From positions 28,009 through 92,008 of the forward strand of contig JBCDGZ010000005.1 of assembly GCA_038750655.1 (NCBI GenBank): 64,000 bases of DNA, given 5' to 3'. Positions 50,001 to 59,500 of this stretch are shown here, piece after piece (within the stretch, counting starts at the first letter, position 1; each line of letters opens with the position of its first letter). The DNA is from JBCDGZ01 sp038750655. Lineage in GTDB: Bacteria > Bacteroidota > Bacteroidia > Chitinophagales > Saprospiraceae. Both the position numbers and the translations under genes were made by a program. A model generated the notes under the pieces. That model saw only the letters and a program-made list of their open reading frames with translations. It did not search any database and was not told the DNA's origin.

Positions 50001-50548
50001 CCTTGGAGCAAATGGCAGCGGTGCAGCAGGCGGTGGTCGTCGCTCGGCCCGACGCCAGCGGTCATCAGCGCTTGATTGCCTATGTGCTGCCCTCGGGCAG
50101 CTTCGAGGCGGCAACGATCAAGGCGGGCCTCCAGGCGCAGCTGCCCGAATACATGGTCCCTTCGGTGATCATTGAGCTGGATACATTTCCGCTGACACCC
50201 AACGGCAAAATCGACCGGCGCGCCTTACCCGATCCTGACGAGCTGACCTTGGCTGCCCGAGAGTTCGTAGCTCCCCGTAATGCCATCGAAGAACGCCTGG
50301 CCATCATCTGGCAGGAATTACTCTACACCCCCGAAGTCAGCATCTACGACAATTTCTTTGAGCTGGGCGGGCATTCCCTGCTGGTGATGAGAGTCGTTGC
50401 GGCCATCAAACGAGAATTTTCTATTGATATTCCCATAAAAATGTTGTTCCAGTTTACTTGTATCGCTGATCTAGGAGAATACATACAGGTCAAACAATTG
50501 GTTAAGAAAGAAGAGGACGACGGCGAAGTCCAAGTAGTAGAATTATAA
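38075..50548 (+). CDS. NRPS-6: (C-A-PCP)x4, last three modules near-identical in specificity
   Basis: 4157 aa from ATG 38075. An in-frame TTG at 38054 also exists but lies in the hairpin region. The N-terminus (VEDILPLNATQEGLLYHYL) resembles the COM acceptor and D-accepting C domain of TycB, which fits an upstream E domain. HHxxxDG motifs are at His147 (HHILFDG), 1192, 2221 and 3251; PCP serines (all GGHS) are 1007, 2043, 3070 and 4101. A1 reads DVLQCGHIDK, identical to A3 of NRPS-4 and unassigned; the glycine code DILQLGLIWK shares 6 of 10. A2 and A3 read DAEHLGKINK and A4 DPEHLGKINK. These share seven positions with the hydroxyornithine-type code DMENLGLINK, but Lys at 322 is unusual, so a basic or polar substrate is only a guess. 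The acidic tail EEDDGEVQVVEL faces the docking domain of NRPS-7, 14 bp downstream. Confidence 0.95.
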   Translation: MSIKNKLLDKTNVEDILPLNATQEGLLYHYLNNRNARYYCEQITLELEGPMDREAMEKAWQALLSQHEALRAVFRWEKLRNPVQVIVKDPKLQAVFEELKNGKATASQIQKIKEQDLTLGFDMETIPLRLKLIQLGLERHVLLLSYHHILFDGWSLGIVLKELLEHYERLLVGAEVLRVPRPALKRQLNFLKQQDKEQQCTFWQSYLQEAVPSYFVKAASTLATVPEWRKETLTLTRQPINDFLAQQQLSLATLLYGVWALVLQQYHNSNDLIFGVVVSGRMDAFAGLERMVGLFAQTLPFRVRIAAEDTVEGYLNRIQQQQNPWLAHEHTALIDVQRFAGQEGRGELFDTLIAIENYPIDPQLSAKEKTLRVRDFSFHENDHYNVSLSVNVMEEVEISFSVNTEVLDAPGLHRLTQHFQQALTQLIRNPQTPLRRISLLTAAERQQILHTFNATSTDDPRDRTLLDLLEAQVQQTPNRTALFFADQQLSYQALHQRANQLAHHLRGLSTKAGDHVALCLNRSTEMAVAILAVLKAGAAYVPIDPSSPKERIRFLLQDSQCSVVLTNAQSQSQLPVDAPALKVLNLEQDWPSIAEAPAGPPAIQLRPDHLAYIIYTSGSTGTPKGVMVSHGSLQLRLTNERQLLQFNDQSVTCLLTNYIFDVSLLEIFLPWICGGALLIPEEADLYETDALFQKMATHQVSILQGTPSYLSILIEALSSEQAQQLSLQGICIGGESLNAALVRQIQRRLPGVSINNHYGPTEATIDAIIDPNISSFDQNIIGRPMANTEAYIVDTHLRLLPIGAVGELLLGGPALAQAYWNREALTAECFIPHPFKNDPQARVYKTGDLAKWLPDGRLLFLGRSDDQIKIRGHRIELGEIEAQLNQYADIQQAVVLVRKEAKESYLLAYLLVEESFDEAKCLIYLQSKLPDYMLPQQLITVAEFPLLPSGKVDKKALPVPEAVLLQRTEYAAPRNDVEQALQEIWQSLLGVDRIGIHDNFFELGGHSLLVMRAVAAIRKKLDREIEVRTFFSRPSIAQLANFLQQEIRRQALPPIHPQSATAAIPLSFAQERIWFIDQFEGTQHYHMPALLRLQGPVNEAALAFAFQTLVERHEVLRTVIVRNEERTLQQIQSSEHWQLELLTVEEIGGQEKLLDFIQHSIRRPFDLSKDYMLRAQLIRCGEADYRLVLALHHIAADGWSFAILVKEVMEAYRAFIHQIPSQLPPLPVQYADYALWQREHLQGTFLQQQLDWWEQYLAGVKPLALPTDFPRPARLSNRGASFQFSIKRELVERVKAFAQQEEATLFMTLLAAFKLLLHRYSQQEDICVGTPIANRSHTELEGLIGLFLNTLAIRSSFAEQPNFKDFLQQVKQHTLDVYAHQEVPFEQIVEQVEPERDLSRTPIFQTVFVLQNTPDLPSLELEGLRLTPEELEEQYAKFDLIFSAIEEQEGIIEVTVEYGSDLFREATIAQMAGHYQQLLQAALERPDQTMSELSILTAKERIQLLENFNATAHDYPKNTTLIQLFEEQVVQRSTQEALRFGGKGWTYEELNERANQLGAYLKAKYTIGPEDFAAIALERGEWMIIAILGVLKTGAAYVPIDPNYPQERIDFMLQDSGAAVLVDEKELQQFQQAAAQYSAANPPAAAQSHHLAYLIYTSGSTGQPKGVLTEHRSTINELSYQARNFDLQPEDRILQTANYVFDASIEQIFLPLLFGATLVLTARETLLDPQLLDQLLREENIAHLHATPSLLNTLPPKVYPALKRVLAGGEQCTLELAQSWASYARFFNKYGPTETTINSTIYEYDSAAVQTHPHSLPIGQPLGNTKIYLLDAHQKLVPLGAVGEVYIGGVGVARGYLNREALNREKFIDSPLHPGERLYRTGDLARWLPNGLLEFRGRLDFQVKVRGYRIELGEIERVLQQSEAVQQAVVIARADASGSQQLVAYLVPKDAFDPAALKDFLKARLPEYMIPPLFVELSALPLTTNGKVDRAALPEPDNSGLLGEGQLAPRNATEQELARIWSSLLALESIGVHDNFFELGGHSLLATRIVSAIRQSLYSELAIRDLFECPTIAQLSARIEQQRPPLLPVVQRQERPEQLPLSFSQERLWFIDQLEGSVHYHVPAIFRLKGRLDRTALASAFGAITDRHEVLRTVYVEQRREVYQQLLPEGQWAMAFTVGAVKPEWIAAQVNRPFDLTKDHMLRVHLVQLEAQEHLLIVVMHHIASDGWSVGVLMRELMEVYEAEVAGRPTVLPELPLQYADYAIWQRQYLVGEVLEEKLAYWKQQLAGLAPLVLPTDFPRPAIQSTKGASARFVIESSLVEPLQTLANREEVTLFMVLLGAFKVLLYRYSGQTDICVGSPIANRTQAEIEPLIGFFINTLALRSDLSGNPSFLQFLQQIKAMTLDAYTHQEVPFEKIVDQTSTQRDRSHSPLFQVLLVLQNNAPLPAAQLADLELREERYSYDSTKFDLLLNFFESSRGLELDLSYCTDLYLPTTIERLFQHFYQLLQSIVAAADQQLAQLPMLSEGEVQQLAHFNDTQKEFPADKTLIDLFEAQVALHPADIVLQYQKQQWSYADLNAAANRLGHFLREKYKITPDDRIAICLDVSEWMIIAILGILKAGAAYVPIDPTCPEERKAYLIEDSDSKVLIDADVLAAYQKHSANFSSTNLTTITEPHHLAYVIYTSGSTGQPKGVLIEHRAVVNELYDQYDNFNQQAGDRILLASNYIFDASIEQIFLSLLFNATLVLTDREHILDPVLLDQVLEKEQITHFHATPSLLQTLSPRAYPTLKRVLAGGEHCPMELAQSWAPYTQFFNKYGPTEATINATFYTYDPLTLAPHIQLLPIGRPLANVQLYVLDDYHQLVPIGVVGELYIGGAGLARAYLNQEALTQEKFVDSPFQSGERLYRTGDLVRWLPDGLLEFRGRRDNQVKVRGYRMELGEIEKVLATAEGVQQAAVIAQEDASGAKQLVAYVVANAHFNRSTVDQHLKAYLPNYMIPAFLLTIDTLPLLPTGKLDQKALPKPAASDMQQRTYVAPRHPEEQTLTTIWEELLQLERIGIHDNFFELGGHSLLATRMASAVREELSTRLAIRDIFAQPTIAELAKIINQQTGVKLLSKITPTERPDRIPLSFAQERLWFIDRLAGSRHYHVPAILRIKGALDEAALQAAFSAIVDRHEVLRTVFLEEEGQAYQKVLMPGQWTWRVEEIASEDYEEQIAQAINMPFDLSKDYMLRVQLLKLGAADYCLVIVMHHIASDGWSTPILIRELMSDYQQLKNGRLLLTAPPAIQYADYALWQRQHLNEERLTQGLDYWEQKLRGLAPLDLPTDFRRPVQQSTRGAAIHFELDLELMNALRELAQQQGVSLFMLLLSAYKVLLYRYSGQEDLCVGSPIANRRQAALEPMIGLFINTLALRSDLSNRPSFIELLAQVKQRTLEAYEYQSIPFEKIVERLGEERDGSRTPVFQTIFVLQNNEALPELNIEGVEIALEEDKAETAKLDLVFSAVEHPEGLRADFQYCRDLFERRTMEQMGFHFQQLLRSIVRAPRQRIDQLSMLSPAERYELLETYTATEFDVPTSATLTQLVEEQVARHPDQITLCFEDRSLTYGELNTAANQLGHYLRQHYQIQPDDRIAIQLERSEWMIIAILGVLKSGAAYVPIDPSYPEERARFMLEDSASKVLIDDEFLQAFKAVSTPYPKDNPLLIAQAHHLSYIIYTSGSTGRPKGVLTEHRCVVNELFYQYAICDLRSDDCMLQTSNYVFDPSVEQIFLSLIFGVRLVLLSRETLLDPAAMDRMISTEVVTHLHATPSLLQIIRPKAYPHLRRVLVGGERCPLALARPWAKIARFFNKYGPTETTINSTVYEYEESTALDHLASLPLGKPLANTRVYVLDTYGNLVPKGVVGEVYIGGAGVSRGYLNREELTKEKFIDSPFVAGDRLYRSGDLARWLPDGQLAFRGRVDFQVKVRGYRIELGEITRALEQMAAVQQAVVVARPDASGHQRLIAYVLPSGSFEAATIKAGLQAQLPEYMVPSVIIELDTFPLTPNGKIDRRALPDPDELTLAAREFVAPRNAIEERLAIIWQELLYTPEVSIYDNFFELGGHSLLVMRVVAAIKREFSIDIPIKMLFQFTCIADLGEYIQVKQLVKKEEDDGEVQVVEL

Positions 50549-50562
50549 TAAGATTTAGGTTT

Positions 50563-53500
50563 ATGAAAAATGAAATCACCAAAGACGCATCGGCGACTAA
50601 GCAAGTCGTTGCCCTATTAAATACCGCTTTTGAAAAAGGCATCTCCGTATTTTTGGATCAGGGCCAGCTAAAGTTGAAAGCTGCCAAAGACCAGCAATTG
50701 GACCCTGAACTCATCGCCCAACTAAGGGAGCAGAAAGCGGCCATCATCGAGTTTTTACAAGAAGAAAATAAGCAAGTCGATGTGGAGGAGCGGCGAGGTA
50801 TTTTGGCTTTTGATCGTCGCGCTACGCAAGATATTCCGCTGTCTTTTGATCAGCAACGGTTATGGTTGGTTGATAAAATGACGGGCAGTACGCATTACCA
50901 TATTCCGATTGTTTTGCGCTTGAAAGGGCGTTTGGAGCGAGAAGCCTTGGAAGCTATTTTTCGGATCATCGTCGATCGTCACGAGGTGCTGCGGACGGTG
51001 TTTTATGAAAAAGATGGCATCCCGTATCAGCGGGTGATGCCAGCGGGGGCGTGGCAGTTGCAGTATGAAGAAATGGAGGGGCTGAAGGCAGCTAAGGCTA
51101 TTGAAGAGTACATCGCGCAGCGGCTTCGCCAGCCTTTTGATTTATCCAAAGACCATATGCTGCGCGCGCAGCTGCTGCGACTTTCCAAAACCGAGCATTT
51201 GCTGGTGATGGTCATGCATCACATTGCTGCCGACGGTTGGTCGACACCGATCTTTATCAAAGAGCTGATTGCGCTTTACCAGGCGGGGCGCGCCGCTAGG
51301 GCGACTTTGTTGCCACCGCTCCCCATCCAGTATGCTGACTATGCCCATTGGCAGCGCAACTACCTGCGCGGCGCGGTGTTGGAGGAAAAAATGGCTTACT
51401 GGGAACGTCAGTTGGAAGGCCTTCCGCCGCTAGAGTTGCCCACCGACTTCGCCCGCCCAACGCTGCAAAGCACCCGAGGGCAATCCCTGGAGGTCCAACT
51501 GGATGGCGATCTGTACGCTGCGCTACAGCAGTTGGCCCGGGCACGTGGGGTCACCCTCTACACGCTCTTACTGGCCGCCTTCAAGGTTTTGCTGTACCGC
51601 TATACAGGGCAGGAGGATTTAGCGGTAGGTACGCCAATTGCCAATCGTACGCAGCCGGAGGTGGAAGGCTTGATTGGCTTTTTTGTCAACACCCTTTGCC
51701 TGCGCAGTCGCGTAGAGGGCAGCCAGCCGTTTACCATGATGCTAGAACAGCTTCAGCAGACGGTAATGGATGCCTATGATCATCAAGAAGTTCCTTTTGA
51801 AAAGATTGTTGATCGCCTCGTACAGCATCGCGATACCAGCAGGAGCCCACTTTTTCAAGTCGTATTTTTATTACAAAACGACAAAGATTTACCCAGCCTG
51901 CAATTAGAGGGCATGAGCTTTAGCGCCGAAACCCCCAACTACACCGTTGCCAAGTATGACCTGATCTTTAAAGTTATCGAAACGACTAAGGGCCTCCACT
52001 TTTTGGTAACGTACTGTAGCGATTTATTTGCCGAAAAAAGTATCGAGCGCTTGCTGCAACATTACCGGCTATTGCTCCAATCCATTGTCCTCGATCCAAG
52101 GGCTCCCCTCTCTGAGCTCTCCATCTTATCCGACCAAGAGCGAACCCTGCTGCTGAATCAACTGGCGGGTTATGCGGAGGAATATGAATCGAAGAATGCC
52201 CTAGACTGCTTTAGCGAGCAAGTGCAACAGCGCCCCCAAAAAGTAGCCGTCGCAGGAGAGACGCCCTGGACGTATCAACAATTGGATCGCTATTCTAACC
52301 AACTGGCAAATATCCTGATTGCTAGAGGGGTAGAAGCTAAGGATTTTGTCGGCGTCTGCATGGATCGCTCACCAGAATTTATTGGTGCCCTACTGGCCGT
52401 TCTAAAGACCGGCGCTGCCTATGTTCCTATTGACCCTAAAATACCCGAGGCCCGTGTTCAGCATATGGTAAAAGATACAGAATTGAAATGGGTGATTACC
52501 AAAACACTGTACTCGGCTCCATTTCAAGGAGTGCAGGAATTGGCTATACTTGATTGTGTGGCGGAAGCAACAGCGATCAATAGTGCTGCTATCGAGCAAC
52601 CGGAGGTTGAGCTCCATATGGAGCAACTGATGTACATCATTTACACTTCTGGTTCGACCGGCGAGCCCAAAGGAGCGATGATTACCCATCGTTCATTGTC
52701 CAACCTCGTCCAGTGGCATATCAAGACCTACAACACTAACGAAGCGTGTCGTTCGCTATTTATGTCAACCATTAGCTTCGATGCCATGTGCTGGGAGATT
52801 TGGCCTTATTTGAGTACGGGAGGTACCTTGTGTATTCCGAATGAGGAAGAACGGATGTTAGCCAAGGCGCTGGTACAATTTTGTGTGCGAAATGAGGTCA
52901 CCGATACCTTTCTGCCCACCGCTTTAGTCCCTGCTTTTGTCAACTATTCCCGAGGGGTGGACATGGCGATGAAGGTTGCGGCTACCGGCGGCGATGCATT
53001 ACCGCCTATTGATATTACGGATCTCTCCTATCGACTTTTTAATAACTACGGGCCTACGGAAACGACCGTTATAAGCACCAGTTATGAGCTGCAGCCCAGA
53101 GACAAGGATCGGATGCCTCCGATTGGTAAGCCGATTGCTAATGAGTATATCTATTTGTTGGATCAGCACTTGCAGTTGGTGCCACTGGGAGTGAAGGGGG
53201 AGTTGTATCTCGCGGGGGCTGGGCTGGGCAAAGGCTACTGGCGGCGTCCGGAGTTGAATGCAGAAAAATTTGTTGAAGTTTCACTGGACGGCTCAACTCC
53301 TGTACGCTTGTACAGAACGGGGGACCTCGCCCGCTGGGATGCCGATGGCAATTTGGATTTTCTCGGTCGTATAGATAATCAGGTGCAGATTCGAGGCTAT
53401 CGCATTGAATTGGGGGAAGTGGAGAATGCCCTCTTGCAATCTCCGCTGGTTCGTCAGGCGGTGGTGCGGACCACTCAGCAGGGGGGAAGCCACCAGCAGT

Positions 53501-56500
53501 TAATTGGCTATGTGGTACCCGAAGGGGCTTGGGATAAGGAGGTAGTACAGCAGCAACTACGGGCGCAACTGCCAGAGTACATGATCCCCACACTACTCAT
53601 CACTTTACCGGAATTTCCTCTTAATACGAATGGTAAGATTGATCGAAAAAATTTGCCACTTCCCAACGTCGAGGATTTACAGGCGAAGCATTTTGTGGCC
53701 CCGCGCAACAAGAGCGAATCCCAGTTGGCCGACATTTGGAAGACCTTGCTGAAATTAGAACAAGTCGGGGTACACGATAACTTTTTTGAGCTGGGCGGCC
53801 ATTCTTTACTGGCTGCCCGTCTACTGTCAGTTGTTCAGGAGCAGATCGGCGTGGAGCTCTCGGTGAAGGATATTTTTCAGATGCCGACGGTTGCCGAGCT
53901 CTCGGCCTTTTTAATTGCACAGGGGCAACTCAAAGCCCTACCAGCCATTGAAGCTAGCCAGCGGCCGGAGCGCATTCCCCTGTCTTTTGCCCAAGAGCGA
54001 CTGTGGTTTATTGACCAACTAGAAGGCAGCCAGCACTACCATATTTCAACCGTCCTGGAGCTTAAAGGTGAAGTTGATCAAGGGTTTTTGACCACTGCCT
54101 TTCAGACGATGGTTAATCGCCACGAGATTTTGCGGACTGTCTATCGTGAGGATGATGGTCAGCGTTGGCAAGAAATACTTCCTAGAGATCAGTGGCAGCT
54201 GATCTTCTCCGCGGCGGAGGGTTCTGCTGCGGAGTCTTTCCTTCAAGCTTGTGTGACGCAGCCCTTCGACTTGCAGCAGGACCACATGCTGCGAGCACAG
54301 CTAATTCAACTGTCCGAAGTACATCATCAATTGGTCATCGTTCTGCATCATATTGCTGCCGATGGTTGGTCCATTCCCATTTTTATCAAAGAACTGCTGG
54401 CCCTATATCAGGCTTACCATAACGGGGAAAATCCCTTGCTTTCACCCCTCTCTATCCAATATGCGGACTACGCCATCTGGCAGCGGGACTATCTGCAGGG
54501 AGCCGTACTGGCCGAGCACATGCACTACTGGCGGGAGCAGTTGGCTGATCTCGCTCCGCTCGACCTGCTGACCGACTATCCCCGCCCGGCGATCCAAAGC
54601 CTTCGGGGAGCGACGCATCGCTTTGGCCTCGACCCTACTTTGAGTCGACAGTTGGAGCTGCTGGCCCAGCGGGAGGGCGTCAGTAGGTATATGCTGCTGT
54701 TGGCGGCGTTCAATGTTTTGCTGTATCGCTACAGTGGGCAGGCGGATATTTGCGTGGGCAGCCCTGTTGCTAATCGGAATCAGCCGGAGGCGGAGGGCCT
54801 AGTGGGCATGTTTGTTAATATGTTGGCCTTGCGTAGTCAGTTGGAGGGCAACCCTGGCTTCAGCAGCTTTCTATCACAGTTGAAAACGACCAGCCTGGAA
54901 GCTATTCAACACCAAGAGCTGCCTTTTGAAAAAATTGTTGATCAAATCGTTAAGGAAAGAGACCTGAGTCGCAGTCCCTTATTCCAGGTGGTTTTCAGTT
55001 GGCAAAATGAAACAGAGCGGCAAGCGATTGAATTGGAAGGGCTAAGCATCGAGCCATTGCCCTTTGCTGAAATGAGTACTAAATTTGATCTGCTATTGGC
55101 GATGAGTGCGGGAGCCGAGGGCCTGAGTGGTACCTTGGAATATTGCCAGGATTTATTCCAACCAGCGACCATCAAACGACTGCAAAATCATTTTGTACAA
55201 CTCCTCCGTTCCATCGTTGCTAATCCCCAATGTGGCATCGCCGAACTGTCGCTCCTTAACCCGCTAGAGGAAGAGCAGCTATTGGAGGAATTCAATGCTA
55301 GGACGGGCAGCTATCCTGCTGATCAGAGCATCCCCGCTCTTTTCGAAGCGCAGGTTCGCCGCAATATCGAGCAGCAAGCCATTGTTTTCGAAGATCGGCG
55401 CTTGAGTTACCACGAACTAGATACACAGGCCAATCAGTTGGCCCATTATTTAATTGAAAAAGGGGTTGCGCCTGGTGATCGGGTAGCCTGTTTGCTAGAA
55501 CGTTCCCCAGCCTTGATCGTCAGCCTGCTGGCCATTCTCAAAGCAGGTGCCACCTACGTTTCCATCGATCCTCGCTACCCTGAGGAGCGGGTCAATTTCA
55601 TGAAGTCGGATAGTGCCGCTTCGTATTTTTTAGATGAAAAAATGCTAAATACTGAAGCCAGCACCATCGCACAATATTCTTCACAAGCCCCAGCTGTCTC
55701 GATCCATCCCTATGATGCCGCCTATGTCATCTACACCTCCGGAACCAGCGGTCAGCCGAAAGGCGTAATTGTCAGTCACCAGAATGTTGTTTCCTTGGTC
55801 AAGAATAACTGTTTTATCAACCTAGAACCTTCAGACGTCTTGCTTTCTACCGGCTCGCCTTCTTTTGATGCGACGACCTTTGAGTACTGGGGGATGCTGC
55901 TCAACGGCGGTAAGCTACTGCTCTGCCCCGAAACGAGCCTGCTTGATCCACCATTGCTCAAGTCCTTGATTCAAAAAGAAAAATGCAGCCTTATGTGGTT
56001 TACTGCGGGCTGGTTTAATGAGCTGGTAGAAGCAGATATTAGTTTGTTTGCTGGTTTGCGGAGTGTTATTGTGGGGGGAGAAAAATTATCCGCCTACCAC
56101 GTTCGAAAGTTGAGGAAAGCCTACTCCGCCTTGCAAATTATCAATGGCTACGGCCCGACGGAGAATTCGACGTTCTCTTTGACCTACGAGATAGGAGAGG
56201 AGGTGCAGGAAAACATTCCAATTGGAAAACCCCTCAACAACCGCAGTGCCTATATTCTGGATCAGCACGGGCAGCTTTGCCCCATCGGCGTTGCTGGTGA
56301 GCTGTACGTCGGCGGGGCTGGCCTCGCCATCGGCTACCTCAATGCGGAAGCCCTCAACGCTCAGCGTTTTCTCCCCAACCCCTTTCAACCAGATCAGCGT
56401 TTCTACCGCACTGGCGACCTGGCCCGCTGGCTACCCGACGGTAATGTCGAATTCCTGGGGCGGATAGATAACCAGCTGAAGATCAGAGGTTACCGTATTG

Positions 56501-59500
56501 AGCCGAGTGAAATTGAGATCATCCTACAACAATCCCCTATGATCCGTCAAGCGGTGGTGATGGCCAGAGGAGAGCGTAGCGATAACCGGCAATTGATTGC
56601 TTATGTCGTTGCCGAGAAAGAGTATGTACAGGAGCAAGTTGTACAGCAACTCCGAACTCAATTGCCCCATTATATGATTCCTGCTCTGCTGATTGAACTG
56701 GCCGAACTGCCATTGACCACCAGTGGGAAAGTAGACTACCAAGCGCTGCCCGAGCCCGACTGGACTACACTAACCGAAAAGTCCTACCGAGCGCCGCGCA
56801 GTATTACGGAAAAACAGCTGACGGCCATCTGGCAGGAGTTGTTGAGTGTAGATAAAATTGGTATCCATGACCATTTTTTCGAACTGGGCGGCCACTCGCT
56901 TTTGGCTACTCGCGTGCTTTCGGCCATCCGCTCTCGGATGCAATTAGAAGTGAGCATCCGAGAGTTGTTTGAATACCCAACTGTTGCTGGATTGGCCGTC
57001 ATTTTGGACAGCCGGGAGAAAAATACGATGCTGCAAGCTATTCGATCGCAACCCCGTCCGGAGCGCGTTCCCCTTTCCTTTTCTCAGGCCAGATTATGGT
57101 TTATCGACAAACTGGGGGGCAGTTCGCATTACCACATCCCGTCAGTACTGGAAATAAAAGGGCCTTTAGATCAGACCATTTTGAATCGCTCTATCAATGC
57201 CATTGTTAATCGGCACGAAGTGCTGCGCAGCATCTACGTGGAGCAGGATGGGGAGGCCGGTCAGCAACTGTTGCCGAAGGACAGTTGGCAATTGACTTTC
57301 TTTCCGCAGGGGCATTTCGAAACCGAGGAGCAGATGGAGGCCTGGCTGAGCAGAGAGCTAACCAGCCCTTTCAATCTTTCCGCAGACCATATGATTCGCC
57401 TACATCTCATCGAGCGGGCGGAGGAGGATTATCTGCTGGTCTTCGTCCTGCATCATATTGCTTCGGACGGTTGGTCGAGTAGTGTGTTGATGAAAGAATT
57501 CATTGCCTTTTATACTGCTTTTGTAGAAAATAAGGAGGCAGTAGTGCCGGCTTTGCCTTTGCAGTATGCTGACTATGCTCTTTGGCAGCGCGCTCGGGAA
57601 AATGACGGGCTATTACAGGAGCAACTGGACTGGTGGGTTGGGCAATTGGAAGAGGTAGAACCACTAAAGTTGCCTACTGACTTTCCTCGTCCTACTATAC
57701 AGAGTACGCGCGGAGATCAGCTTAGGATCAGCATTGATAGGGTAAAAACGGATCGGCTGCTGCAATTGGCACAGGCCAATAACGCTACTTTGTTTATGGT
57801 GGTGATGGGATTGATAAAAGTGCTGCTGCATCGCTACAGCGGGCAAAATGATATTTGCGTAGGAACGCCGATCGCTAACCGCCGTTACCAGGATTTGGAG
57901 CCCTTGATCGGCTTTTTTGCCAACACCCTGGCGCTGCGTAGTGACCTCAGTGATCAGCCTTCCTTCCTCCAATTGCTAGAGCAGATTCGTACCAATACCC
58001 TGGCGGCCTACGCCAACCAGGATGTCCCCTTCGAACAGATCGTCGACCGCGTTGTGAAGGAGCGCGACCTCAGCCGGACGCCTCTCTTTCAAGTGTTACT
58101 CATTCTCCAAAATACACCCGATACCCCCATATTCGATCTGGCCGAGCTGGAATTGAACCCGCTGCCCCATCAATCGGATACGGCCAAATTTGACCTGACC
58201 ATGGGGGTTATGGAGACACCAGAAGGGCTCAAGATAAAGATCGTCTACTGCACTGATCTATTCCGCCATGAGACGATCGCGCGCATGATGCAGCACTTCG
58301 AGCTTTTGCTGGACAGCGTGCTGGCCGCTCCCGAAACACCCATTGGCAGCCTACGGCTTTTGTCGAGCAAAGAGGAGGCACAACTACTGGCCTTCAACGA
58401 TACCAAGGCTCCCTATCCTGCCGAGCAGAGCATCACGGAGTTGTTCGAAGAGCAGGCCAGGCTGCATCCTACGGCGCCTGCCATCACCGAAGCCGATTTT
58501 CTCCTAAATTACCAAGCCCTCAACGAGCGGGCCAACCGCCTAGCACACTACCTCATCCGCCACGCTAAGCTCAACGAAAATCCCTTCGTAGCCATCTGCA
58601 TGCCCCGCTCCCTGGACCTCATCGTCAGCGCCCTGGCTATTCTCAAAGCCGGCGGCGCCTACGTTCCCGTCGACCCTAAGTATCCGCAGGATCGGATCGA
58701 CTACATGTGCTCCGAAAGCAATGATTTTGTCATCACTGCCCCAAAATTGCAGGAGATTCAAGCCCAACTGGCCGACCTCCCCTCAAGCAATCCAGCACTC
58801 AACCTAGCGCCTTCGACCGCGGCCTATGCCATCTATACCTCTGGAACAACCGGGGTGCCTAAAGGCGTCATCGTTACCCATCAGAATGTGGTCAGCTTGG
58901 TAAGAGGTGGTGATTATCTGCCGCTTCATTCGGAAGAAATACTGCTTTCCACTTGCTCTCCCTCCTTCGATGTCTCGACTTTTGAGTATTGGGGGATGTT
59001 GTTGAACGGGGCCCAGATCGTCATTTGTCCAGAGCATATCTTACTGGATATGGAGTTGCTAAAAGATATGATCCGCAAGTATAGGGCTACGATGATGTGG
59101 AGCACAACGGGTTGGTTTAACCAGCTCATTGACACCGATCTGGCGATTTTTGAAGGCCTGCAAACAGTGATGTCTGGCGGTGAACAGCTCTCTGCGCGGC
59201 ACGTTCGCCGGCTGCGCGAGCGTTATCCGGCACTGACCATTATGAATGGCTACGGCCCTACGGAAAATTCCACGTATTCGACCACCTTCCTGTTTGGCGA
59301 TCACATTGAGGAGCGCATATCGATTGGTAAGCCTTGTAGCAATCGGCAGGCTTATGTATTGGATCAAAATCGGCAGCTTTGCCCCGTAGGGGTGGTGGGT
59401 GATCTTTGGGTCGGCGGAGCGGGGATTGCTGCGGGCTATCTCAACAATCCGGAGCTGACAGCCGAGCGCTTCATCGACAGTCCCTTTGGTGCGGAGTCTC

